Part shown: positions 8,215 to 15,707 of the stretch, in pieces
Numbering within the stretch: the first letter of the stretch is position 1
Layout: every line of letters begins with the position of its first letter
Origin: Desulfofustis sp. PB-SRB1
Lineage (GTDB): Bacteria > Desulfobacterota > Desulfobulbia > Desulfobulbales > Desulfocapsaceae
Length of the DNA: 64,000 bases
Assembly (NCBI GenBank): GCA_016722945.1
Contig: JAEQMT010000023.1
Location: forward strand, 1-64,000
Direction of reading: 5' to 3'
Position numbers and translations under genes: made by a program
The notes under the pieces: generated by a model
Databases searched by the model: none
What the model saw: the letters and a program-made list of their open reading frames with translations, nothing else
What the model was told of the DNA's origin: nothing

Positions 8215-9243
8215 TTGTCGAAAAAAAGCTTCATTGAGGATTTGCGCGAAGGTGAACGGATTGACGAGTTGTTCATGGTCAAGCAGGTGCGCCACGGCGA
8301 AACCAGGGCCGGCAAACCGTATCTGCATCTGACCCTTGGCGACAAAAGCGGTGAGACGGGTGCTCCCGTCTGGGATAACAGTGAGGCCGTCACACCGCAT
8401 TGCCGGCTCGGCGCTGTCATCAGGGTACGGGGCATGGTCCAGTCCTACCGCGATACACTGCAGCTTAAAGTGGAATCCATCGAGCCGGTGGAGGATCAAC
8501 AGGTCGAGTTGCACCATTTTATCCCGGTGAGCAGTCGCACCCCGGATGATATGGCCCACGAGTTACGCACGGTTATCGAAAAGGTTGCTAATCGATTCCT
8601 GCGGTTGCTGCTGCAAGATATCTTCTTCGGCACCGAAACGGGCGCTCAATTTGTTGCCGCACCGGCCGCCAAGGGGCTGCATCACGCCTATCAGGGCGGC
8701 CTTCTGGAGCATACCCTGTCCATGGTGAAGGTGGCCAGCATGCTTGCCGATCATTACCCCGGGGTCGATAGCGATCTGCTCGTCGCCGGGGTATTGCTCC
8801 ACGATGTCGGCAAAACCGTTGAGCTGGATGCGGTCGCCGGGGCGGTTGAATACAGCGACACCGGCCGCCTGAAAGGCCACCTGCTGATCGGCTGTGAAAT
8901 CATCACTGCCGCCGCCGCCGCTATTGCCGACTTTCCGGGGGAGTTGCTGATCCATCTGCATCACCTGGTGCTCAGCCATCATGGCCGGCTTGAGTTTGGT
9001 TCCCCGGTCGTCCCCATGACCCCGGAGGCATTGTTGCTCAGCTTTATCGACGATGTGGACGCAAAGATGAACCGGTTTGAGCAGCTGCGCCGCAAGCTCA
9101 AGACCGGCACCCCCCAATGGAGCGACTATCAGCGCAGCATGGAGCGCTACCTCTACTTGACTCCGCTGGACGGCAATGCCGATCTGGAGCAGAGTAAGGA
9201 AAAACCGGTACAGTCGCTTCGCCAGCCGCGCCTGTTCGGCTGA
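8215..9243 (+). CDS. YhaM-like 3'-5' exoribonuclease (OB-fold plus HD domain)
   Basis: With a TTG start at 8215 the protein has 342 residues. AAAAGGAGG lies 9 bases before this TTG. The frame is open upstream, but those extra codons would overlap the lipoprotein gene. An OB-type nucleic-acid-binding domain (residues about 15-95: VRHGETRAGKPYLHLTLGD) precedes an HD domain with EHTLSM near 166 and LLHDVGKT around 195-200. This layout matches B. subtilis YhaM, a 3'-5' exonuclease acting on RNA and DNA. The HD pair (about H196-D197) would bind the catalytic metals. It precedes holB by 8 bases. The nuclease role is inferred from the family. Confidence 0.87.
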   Translation: MSKKSFIEDLREGERIDELFMVKQVRHGETRAGKPYLHLTLGDKSGETGAPVWDNSEAVTPHCRLGAVIRVRGMVQSYRDTLQLKVESIEPVEDQQVELHHFIPVSSRTPDDMAHELRTVIEKVANRFLRLLLQDIFFGTETGAQFVAAPAAKGLHHAYQGGLLEHTLSMVKVASMLADHYPGVDSDLLVAGVLLHDVGKTVELDAVAGAVEYSDTGRLKGHLLIGCEIITAAAAAIADFPGELLIHLHHLVLSHHGRLEFGSPVVPMTPEALLLSFIDDVDAKMNRFEQLRRKLKTGTPQWSDYQRSMERYLYLTPLDGNADLEQSKEKPVQSLRQPRLFG

Positions 9244-9251
9244 GTGTTTTC

Positions 9252-10229
9252 ATGTTCATGTCCGCAGTGGCCAACTTCCCCTTACGTTTTTCTGAAATAC
9301 TTGGTCAGAGCCGGGCGCAGAAGGTGTTGCGCCGACTTTGGGATTCCTCGCGGCTGGCGCATGGCTATCTGTTTCGCGGGCCGCGCGGGGTGGGCAAGCG
9401 AAGCTGTGCGGTGATTTTCGCGGCTCATCTCTTGTGTCCCCAGCCGCACGTCGACGGCGGTTGCGGGCAGTGCCCCGCCTGTCGTAAACTCGCTTCGGCA
9501 AATCACCCCGATCTCTGTTTTGTTCGTCCCGAGGCGGGTTCAATCAAGATCAAGCAGGTACGGGAGCTGCGGCGTGATCTTGAGTATCCTCCCTTTGAAG
9601 CGCCTTTCCGGATCACCATCATCGAAGATATCAACACCATGACCACCGAGGCCGCCAACAGCCTGCTGAAGACCTTGGAGGAACCGCCTTCCGGCAACGT
9701 CCTCATCTTGACCGCCACCGATGAGAGCGAGGTGTGGCCAACCATCGTATCGCGCTGTCAGAGCATCAATTTTTATCTTCTCAGTGTGGCCCAGACGACG
9801 GCGGTGCTCCATCGGCTGGCCCCGGAGACGGACGAAGATGGTCGGCGTGAAGCAGCTTTGTTTGCCGAGGGCAGCCCCGGTACCGCCCTGCGCATTCTGG
9901 AACATGACATGATCGCCCTGTACCAGCGGGTGACGGCGGCGGTGGAGGCGGGCATCGAATCCACCGGCCACGCCGAGCTCGAATTGCTGGAGGCGGCGGC
10001 GGCGATGGCGGCGTTGAAAGATGAGGTGGAGATGTTTCTGGGGATGCTGCGCACCTGGATATATGAGAAGATGGCTCAGGGCGGCAGCCGCGCTCTTGCT
10101 GGCAGTCGTGTCCAGTTGGACGCCGTCGACGAGGCGTTGGGCCAGTTGCGGCGCCACTGCAATCGCGCCCTGGTGTGTGAGGTACTGCTTTTTAATTTAC
10201 AACGCAGTATGCAGCGGGTAGTCTCATAG
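9252..10229 (+). CDS. holB: DNA polymerase III delta' subunit
   Basis: A 325-residue clamp-loader subunit of the AAA+ family. The P-loop reads GPRGVGK at residues 43-49. Zinc-binding cysteines follow (C62, then CGQCPAC with C71, C74 and C77). The segment MTTEAANSLLKTLEEPP and the SRC sensor motif are both diagnostic of DnaX/HolB proteins. It would act in the clamp-loader complex that places the sliding clamp on DNA. The start could be the ATG at 9252 or the one at 9258, and no strong ribosome site separates them. It is followed 32 bases later by the ricT-like gene, an adjacency also known from Firmicutes (holB-yaaT). Confidence 0.92.
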   Translation: MFMSAVANFPLRFSEILGQSRAQKVLRRLWDSSRLAHGYLFRGPRGVGKRSCAVIFAAHLLCPQPHVDGGCGQCPACRKLASANHPDLCFVRPEAGSIKIKQVRELRRDLEYPPFEAPFRITIIEDINTMTTEAANSLLKTLEEPPSGNVLILTATDESEVWPTIVSRCQSINFYLLSVAQTTAVLHRLAPETDEDGRREAALFAEGSPGTALRILEHDMIALYQRVTAAVEAGIESTGHAELELLEAAAAMAALKDEVEMFLGMLRTWIYEKMAQGGSRALAGSRVQLDAVDEALGQLRRHCNRALVCEVLLFNLQRSMQRVVS

Positions 10230-10261
10230 CGTTATAGCAACCATAGCTTACCAATCATTGC

Positions 10262-11224
10262 ATGTACCCGACAGATAACGTATCAGTGAACAGCGAAGAC
10301 TCACCCGGCGAATCCGACCCGATTTCATCTGAGCCGGACTATTTTTTCTATCGGATCCGGTTTCGCCCGGATGGCCAGGAGTCTTGTGGATTTGCCCGCG
10401 ACCGCGAGATGAAGCCTGGGCGGACGGTCATGGTGAAAACCGATCATGGCTTGGAGCCGGCCATAGTCCGCGGTCCGTCACCGCGCCGCTACGAGGGAGA
10501 AGGCGATCCGCGCGGCTGTTTCGAGATTGTCAGGCAACCAAGCTCGGATGAGGAGAATCGTTTTGCCGGCCTCATCGAAAAAGAGCGTGAGGCGTTTGAC
10601 ATTTGTGCTGAGCTGATCGTCAGGCATCGCCTTGTAATGCGGCTTATCAGGGTGGAAAAATTCTTTAACGGCGGCAAATACATCTTTTATTTCACCGCCG
10701 AGAACCGGGTGGATTTTCGTGGCCTGGTGAAGGATCTGGTGCAGGAATTCCGAACACGGGTGGAGATGCGCCAGATCGGTGTCCGGCATGAGACGAAAAT
10801 GGTTGGCGGCATGGGCATATGCGGGCGTGAGCTCTGTTGTTCATCGTTTCTCACCAGTTTTGATTCGGTTTCCATCAAGATGGCCAAGGAGCAGGATTTA
10901 CCCCTCAACCCGGCCAAGATCTCCGGTACCTGCAACCGTCTGCTCTGCTGCCTGGTCTACGAATATGACACCTACAAAAAGCAGCGGCGCACCATGCCGC
11001 GGGTCGGTCAGTCCATAGCAATCGATGGCGCTTCCTACCAGGTAAAACGTCAGCAACCGCTGCAGCAGGTCATCGTGGCCGTGGACGGTGCCGGTGAAGA
11101 GCACCATTTATCCCGTGATCAGTGGATGGGGGCACAGCAAAACGAGGCCGCCCGGCCTTCTCGTCAGAACGACGGCAAACACTGGGGTGGCCGTGATAAA
11201 TCGGCGCCCTCCCGTTCACGCTAA
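10262..11224 (+). CDS. ricT: PSP1-domain protein, RicT/YaaT-like
   Basis: A 320-residue protein with the PSP1 C-terminal domain. It has the cysteine pattern of RicT-type proteins: GGMGICGRELCC near residues 181-192, and CNRLLCCLVYEYDTY near 224-238. In B. subtilis, RicT forms a complex with RicA and RicF that carries Fe-S clusters and affects RNA processing and development. The biochemical role in Gram-negative bacteria is less clear. The C-terminal tail is basic and low-complexity (RPSRQNDGKHWGGRDK). It lies between holB and metG in a compact operon, the latter only 12 bases downstream. Confidence 0.87.
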   Translation: MYPTDNVSVNSEDSPGESDPISSEPDYFFYRIRFRPDGQESCGFARDREMKPGRTVMVKTDHGLEPAIVRGPSPRRYEGEGDPRGCFEIVRQPSSDEENRFAGLIEKEREAFDICAELIVRHRLVMRLIRVEKFFNGGKYIFYFTAENRVDFRGLVKDLVQEFRTRVEMRQIGVRHETKMVGGMGICGRELCCSSFLTSFDSVSIKMAKEQDLPLNPAKISGTCNRLLCCLVYEYDTYKKQRRTMPRVGQSIAIDGASYQVKRQQPLQQVIVAVDGAGEEHHLSRDQWMGAQQNEAARPSRQNDGKHWGGRDKSAPSRSR

Positions 11225-11236
11225 ATCAATTTCAGC

Positions 11237-13171
11237 ATGACCACCTACATCACCACTCCCATTTATTACGTAAATGCCCAGCCACACCTGGGCCACGCCT
11301 ACACCACTATCGTCGCCGACACCTACAACCGGTTTTGCCGTTTGCGTGGTGAGGCGTCGAGGTTTCAGACCGGCACCGACGAGCATGGTGATAAGATTGT
11401 CGAGGCGGCGGCCGGCCAGGGGGTTGAGCCACAAACGTATGTCGATTCCATTTCTGCCCAGTTTCGTCAGACCTGGCCGCTTCTGGGGGTGGAGTACGAT
11501 CGTTTTATCCGCACCACCGATGCTGATCATGTCAACACGGTCCGCCATATCCTGCAAGCCGTTTACGACCAGGGAGATATCTATTTCGACAGTTACTCCG
11601 GCCTCTATTGTACCGGCTGCGAGCGTTTTCTCATCGAACGGGAGCTCGTCGACGGCAAGTGTCCGGACCATCTGGTTGCCCCCAAACCGATCACCGAGCA
11701 GAATTACTTTTTCAGAATGTCGCGTTATCAGCAGCGGCTCATCGACCATATCGAGGCCAATCCCGATTTTATAACACCTGCAAGGTATCGCAATGAGGTT
11801 CTCTCCTTTCTGAGCGATCCGCTGGAGGATCTGTGCATTTCCAGGCCGACCAGCCGGCTGAGCTGGGGGATACCATTGCCGTTTGACGCCGATTATGTCA
11901 CCTACGTCTGGTTTGACGCGCTGATCAATTACCTGACCGGCGCCGGCTATCCCGACAATCCCGATTACATGGCGATCTGGGGCGGGGCGGAACACCTGAT
12001 TGCCAAGGATATTCTCAAGCCGCACGCCATCTACTGGCCGACCATGCTGATGGCCGCTGATGTGCCGCTGTATCGCAAACTTCATGTGCATGGCTACTGG
12101 AACGTGGCGCAGACGAAGATGTCCAAGAGTCTGGGCAACGTAGTCAGGCCGGCGGATATGGTGGCCGATTTCGGTATTGATACGATTCGTTACTTTTTGC
12201 TTCGGGAAATGACCTTTGGCCTCGATGCATCGTTCAGCAATGATGCGATCATTGCCCGCAGCAACGCCGATCTGGCTAACGATCTGGGAAATCTCTGCAG
12301 TCGGGCCCTGACCATGATCGTTAAATATTGCGACGGCCGGGTTCCTGAGCCCGCTGAGCCGCAAGAGATTGACCAGAATCTGGCGGCTGCCGCACATGAA
12401 ATGGTTGACAGCTACTGCGGCTATATGGCCGATTTCCAGTTCCATCGGGGGTTGCAACAGCTCTGGGGGTTTATCGGTGAGGCAAACCGCTATATCGTGG
12501 CAACCGAGCCATGGAATCTGGCAAAAGCAGAAGATGGGGTACGGCTCGCCACCGTGATGTACAATCTTGCCGAATCATTGCGGATAATCGGCGTTGCCCT
12601 GCAACCGGTGATGCCCGCCACCGCCCGCACCATCCTGGAAAATCTTGGCGTTGCCGCGGACGACCCATCGCTTAACACCTTTACCGATACAGACCAGTGG
12701 GGACGACTGCCGGTGGGCACCACTATCAGCAAAGGGAAAAACCTCTTTCCACGGTTGTCGCCGCCATCTCCTCAGGGCGAAAAGAGCAGCGGTGGAGCCG
12801 GGCCGAAAAAGAAGAAACACAAAGGCGACGACAGCCACACTATCTCTATTGGTCAATTCAAGGCCATCGATTTACGGGTGGCTCAGGTGGTGGCGGCCGA
12901 GCGGGTGCCGAAATCGAAAAAGCTGCTTGAACTGGTCGTTGATGTTGGTGAAAAACGCACCGTGGTGGCGGGTATCGGGGAGTCGTACGAGCCCCAGGAA
13001 TTGCTTGGGAAAATGGTGGTGGTGGTCGTCAATCTCGAGCCGGCAACCTTGATGGGTGTTACTTCCAACGGTATGGTGCTGGCGGCGGCCACCACCGGCC
13101 CCGAAGGAGTGAACGGTTTATCTCTGGTAAGCCCGGAGGCGGGCGCCAAACCGGGTGACAAGGTCTCGTAA
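11237..13171 (+). CDS. metG: Methionyl-tRNA synthetase
   Basis: A 644-residue class I aminoacyl-tRNA synthetase that charges tRNA-Met. The HIGH-type signature is HLGH at residues 17-20, the KMSKS loop is at 294-298, and a zinc-binding knuckle (CTGCERF) lies near 126. After the anticodon-binding domain there is a low-complexity lysine-rich linker (about residues 520-535), then a C-terminal EMAPII/Trbp111-type tRNA-binding domain (FKAIDLRVAQV to the end), which also serves for dimerisation in bacterial MetRS. The length is typical of the two-domain form. It is embedded in the holB-ricT-metG-yggT run, with 13 bases to yggT. Confidence 0.97.
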   Translation: MTTYITTPIYYVNAQPHLGHAYTTIVADTYNRFCRLRGEASRFQTGTDEHGDKIVEAAAGQGVEPQTYVDSISAQFRQTWPLLGVEYDRFIRTTDADHVNTVRHILQAVYDQGDIYFDSYSGLYCTGCERFLIERELVDGKCPDHLVAPKPITEQNYFFRMSRYQQRLIDHIEANPDFITPARYRNEVLSFLSDPLEDLCISRPTSRLSWGIPLPFDADYVTYVWFDALINYLTGAGYPDNPDYMAIWGGAEHLIAKDILKPHAIYWPTMLMAADVPLYRKLHVHGYWNVAQTKMSKSLGNVVRPADMVADFGIDTIRYFLLREMTFGLDASFSNDAIIARSNADLANDLGNLCSRALTMIVKYCDGRVPEPAEPQEIDQNLAAAAHEMVDSYCGYMADFQFHRGLQQLWGFIGEANRYIVATEPWNLAKAEDGVRLATVMYNLAESLRIIGVALQPVMPATARTILENLGVAADDPSLNTFTDTDQWGRLPVGTTISKGKNLFPRLSPPSPQGEKSSGGAGPKKKKHKGDDSHTISIGQFKAIDLRVAQVVAAERVPKSKKLLELVVDVGEKRTVVAGIGESYEPQELLGKMVVVVVNLEPATLMGVTSNGMVLAAATTGPEGVNGLSLVSPEAGAKPGDKVS

Positions 13172-13184
13172 AGGAGCATGATTT

Positions 13185-13487
13185 ATGGTTTTTACCGGCA
13201 ATTTCATCAGCAGCATACTGGGAATAGCTCAATTCATACTGCAGATCTATATCTGGGTGATTATTGCCCGGGCGGTTATTTCCTGGGTAAGCGCTGATCC
13301 GTATAACCCCATCGTCCGTTTTATCGTAGAGGTAACCGAACCGGTGCTTGGCCGGGTGCGGCGCTTTCTGCCGTTTGGCGCGATGGGCGGCATCGATTTT
13401 TCCCCGGTTATCGTTATCCTCGGGGTTATGGTCTTGCAGGCGTTTCTTGGCTCCATGCAGATGCAGGTTGATACTTGGCTCAGGTAA
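13185..13487 (+). CDS. YggT family membrane protein
   Basis: A 100-residue protein with two hydrophobic segments separated by a conserved arginine- and proline-containing loop (SADPYNPIVRFIVEVTEPVL), typical of the YggT/YlmG family. AAGGAGC lies 8 bases before the ATG. Homologues have been linked to cell division, chloroplast nucleoid distribution and osmotic tolerance. No enzymatic role is known. It sits directly before a DivIVA-like gene and close to yggU, an arrangement that recalls the ylm/divIVA division cluster of Gram-positive bacteria. Confidence 0.9.
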   Translation: MVFTGNFISSILGIAQFILQIYIWVIIARAVISWVSADPYNPIVRFIVEVTEPVLGRVRRFLPFGAMGGIDFSPVIVILGVMVLQAFLGSMQMQVDTWLR

Positions 13488-13523
13488 CACAAAGTTGCCT
13501 TAATACATGAAGTGAGGCCGACT

Positions 13524-14516
13524 ATGACGATCACTCCTCAGGCAATCAGGGATCAGGATTTTCAGACAAGATTTCGCGGCTATGATGCGATCGAGGTAAA
13601 GGGATATCTGGAGCTTGTGGCGGAAGAATTCTTTGAGTTGCTTGAAAAAATACGGCACCAGGAAGAGATCATCCAGGGGCGCGACCAGGAGACGGAACAA
13701 GACGATACAGACCGCCACCGATTAGCAGAGCAGCTACAGGATGCCCGGCAGGAAATTTCCCGGATGGGTGAGGAATTGGCTCAGCGGGACGAAGATAAAC
13801 AGCATCTTGATGAAGAGCTTGCCGGGCTTCGCCGTGAGATAGAAGCCTTTGACACCGAACGACAAGTACATGCCAAGGCCCTGGCGACGGTGGAGCAACA
13901 AAAAAAGGAAGTGGAGCGGCAGCTGCGCGCAACCGAGATAAAGGTGGAGGAGATGCGCACCAAGATCACCCTCATGAAGGAGCATAACGAGGAATTGCGC
14001 CGCGAGGAAGTGGATTTCAAGCGAACCATCGGCGCCGCCCAGCGTTTTGCCGATGAACTGCGGCAGACCGCCGAACGGGAGAGTATGGAGTTGCTCCGGC
14101 AAAGCGAGGAAAAGGCACGGGCGGCGCTTGCCTCAGCCTATCGCGAAGTACAGCAGCTGCGCCAGCGGGCTTATACTGAATTTTCAAGGCTTCCCGCCGA
14201 GATAGAAAGGCTCAATGAGCAGCGCCGAACACTGCGCGATGAACTGCACCAACTGCTCGGCAAACATACCTCAATGCTCGATGAGTTTTCCGAAATTGAT
14301 CAGGAAATTACCCACATCAGCTACGATGAATTGTTTGAGAAAATCAACGTAGCCGACGATGGGGACGACCCCGACGAATCTCTCGATACCCCGAATCCAT
14401 CTGATGTCGGGCTACCCATAAGGGAAGATACTGATAATGGCGACGGTGGCGATGATTTCCCTGGTGAGTCACCCAACAATGGTGTTGCCTATTTCAGTGA
14501 TGAAAAAAAGACGTGA
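13524..14516 (+). CDS. DivIVA-domain coiled-coil protein
   Basis: About 330 residues. The N-terminal 50 residues have the DivIVA signature: ITPQAIRDQDFQTRFRGYD followed by EVKGYLELVAEEF. The middle (about 40-260) is an almost unbroken coiled coil rich in E, R, Q and K. The C-terminal 60 residues are acidic and probably disordered. The frame also has a GTG at 13512. I prefer the ATG at 13524 because GTGAGG lies 6 bases upstream. DivIVA proteins recognise curved membrane at poles and septa. In Gram-negative bacteria the role is poorly known. Its stop codon overlaps the GTG start of yggU. Confidence 0.85.
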   Translation: MTITPQAIRDQDFQTRFRGYDAIEVKGYLELVAEEFFELLEKIRHQEEIIQGRDQETEQDDTDRHRLAEQLQDARQEISRMGEELAQRDEDKQHLDEELAGLRREIEAFDTERQVHAKALATVEQQKKEVERQLRATEIKVEEMRTKITLMKEHNEELRREEVDFKRTIGAAQRFADELRQTAERESMELLRQSEEKARAALASAYREVQQLRQRAYTEFSRLPAEIERLNEQRRTLRDELHQLLGKHTSMLDEFSEIDQEITHISYDELFEKINVADDGDDPDESLDTPNPSDVGLPIREDTDNGDGGDDFPGESPNNGVAYFSDEKKT

Positions 14517-14824
14517 ATGTCATTGCCGGCTCGATGAAAAGCGGTGTGGCGACGTTGCCGGTATATGTGCAGCCGCGTGCCGCCCGCAACAATGTCCGGG
14601 GGATGTACCAGGGTTGCCTGAAAATCGCGGTTACCGCGGCACCGGTGGATAATGACGCCAACAAGATGGTAACCGTGTACCTTGCCAAGCTGTTCGGTGT
14701 CAGTCGCTCCGCCGTGCGGGTTGTGGCCGGCGCCCGCGGCCGCCGCAAAATCATCTGCTTTGACACCCTGAGCCGGGAGGCTCTGGCCGAACGTTTGCAG
14801 GTAATTATTGCCAATGAATCCTGA
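14513..14824 (+). CDS. DUF167/YggU family protein
   Basis: A 103-residue protein matching the YggU family: VQPRAARNNVRGMYQGCLKI, then VTAAPVDNDANK and VVAGARGRRK. The function is unknown. The fold is a small alpha/beta domain. It starts at GTG 14513, translationally coupled to the divIVA-like gene by a 4-base overlap. Its TGA stop (14822-14824) is the first three bases of a 157-bp repeat, so the natural C-terminus may have been reset by the insertion. Confidence 0.87.
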   Translation: MNVIAGSMKSGVATLPVYVQPRAARNNVRGMYQGCLKIAVTAAPVDNDANKMVTVYLAKLFGVSRSAVRVVAGARGRRKIICFDTLSREALAERLQVIIANES

Positions 14825-14978
14825 TGGCCTCGTAAAAACTTCGCTCTCCGTCGTCGTGGGATCGTTTTGACTTCTCGACGTACCATATGTACGACTGCGA
14901 GGTCAAAACGACCGTCAATCCGTAGACTTATTACTTTGCCATCTTAAACTGCTAAACTGAGGTTTTACGAGTTCATCA
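14822..14978. repeat. 157-bp MITE-like repeat, full copy 2 (inverted)
   Basis: It begins tgatggcctcgtaaaaactt and ends ggttttacgagttcatca. It is the reverse complement orientation of the copies at 5241 and 45228 and has the same length. Its central dyad is cgttttgacttctcgacgta, then ccatatgtac, then gactgcgaggtcaaaacgac. The first three bases are the stop codon of the yggU gene. The transcript would form a long hairpin directly after that stop. Confidence 0.85.
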
Positions 14979-15001
14979 ATCCTGATATATATTAAAAGAT
15001 T

Positions 15002-15703
15002 ATGGAAACAGATAACCCCCGGATAGTGATCGCCAACTGGAAGTGCAACAAAACTCTGTCTTCGGCGCGGGAGTGGATGCGTAATTTTGCCCGCACCTAT
15101 GAACCCTCAGCGAACGTGCGGGTGATTATCGCACCGCCGATGATATGGCTGGTATCTCTTGCCGAAATGCTCAAAGAACTGGCCCTGCCATCGGTTACGC
15201 TGGCGGCACAGGACATATCCTCGTTTCCCAGAGGTGGCTATACCGGCGCCATTGCCGCCGATATGGTCGTGCCCTATGCGGATTATGTGATGATTGGCCA
15301 TGGCGAGCGCCGTCGCTATTTTCATGAGACCACCAACGATTCAATGAACAAGGTCCGCGAGGCGGTTGACGCCGGTTTGCACCCCATATTTTGTGTCGAT
15401 CCGGACAATATCACGGCGCAGCTTACCGCCCTTGGCGAGGTCGATTGCAGCGAGTTGATCATATCTTTCAACCTGGTGGAGCAGGCCACCCATCAGCGCG
15501 GTCCTCATCCCGAAGAGGTGGGCAAAAAGGCACGGTTCATCGCTGAGATTAGCCCCGGCCGTCCATTGGTCGTGGAGGGCTCCATAACCCCCGCCAATGC
15601 ACTGTCCTACGCAGACATAGCGGAGATTTCCGGTTTTATGGCAGACCGTGCGGGTCTGGATGCGGAGACGTTCTGCGAGTTGATTAACATTGTCGAAAAG
15701 TAG
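15002..15703 (+). CDS. Triosephosphate-isomerase-like protein lacking catalytic glutamate
   Basis: A 233-residue TIM-barrel protein. The N-terminal ANWKCNK (N12, K14) and GHGERRR (H100, E102) match the substrate lysine and catalytic histidine regions of triosephosphate isomerase. The loop that normally reads YEPVWAIGTG is instead SFNLVEQATHQRG, with N157 where the catalytic glutamate should be. The phosphate-gripping C-terminal motifs are changed as well (VEGSITPAN; GFMADRAGL in place of the LVGGASL type). It is therefore unlikely to be a working isomerase and may be a pseudoenzyme or have another activity. It stands alone between a repeat and the convergent ubiB gene. The homology is clear but the function is unknown. 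Confidence 0.8.
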   Translation: METDNPRIVIANWKCNKTLSSAREWMRNFARTYEPSANVRVIIAPPMIWLVSLAEMLKELALPSVTLAAQDISSFPRGGYTGAIAADMVVPYADYVMIGHGERRRYFHETTNDSMNKVREAVDAGLHPIFCVDPDNITAQLTALGEVDCSELIISFNLVEQATHQRGPHPEEVGKKARFIAEISPGRPLVVEGSITPANALSYADIAEISGFMADRAGLDAETFCELINIVEK

Positions 15704-15707
15704 CCGG

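Noticed and set aside
11216-12457. 413-codon open frame on the minus strand
   Set aside because: Antisense shadow of metG, without recognisable motifs.
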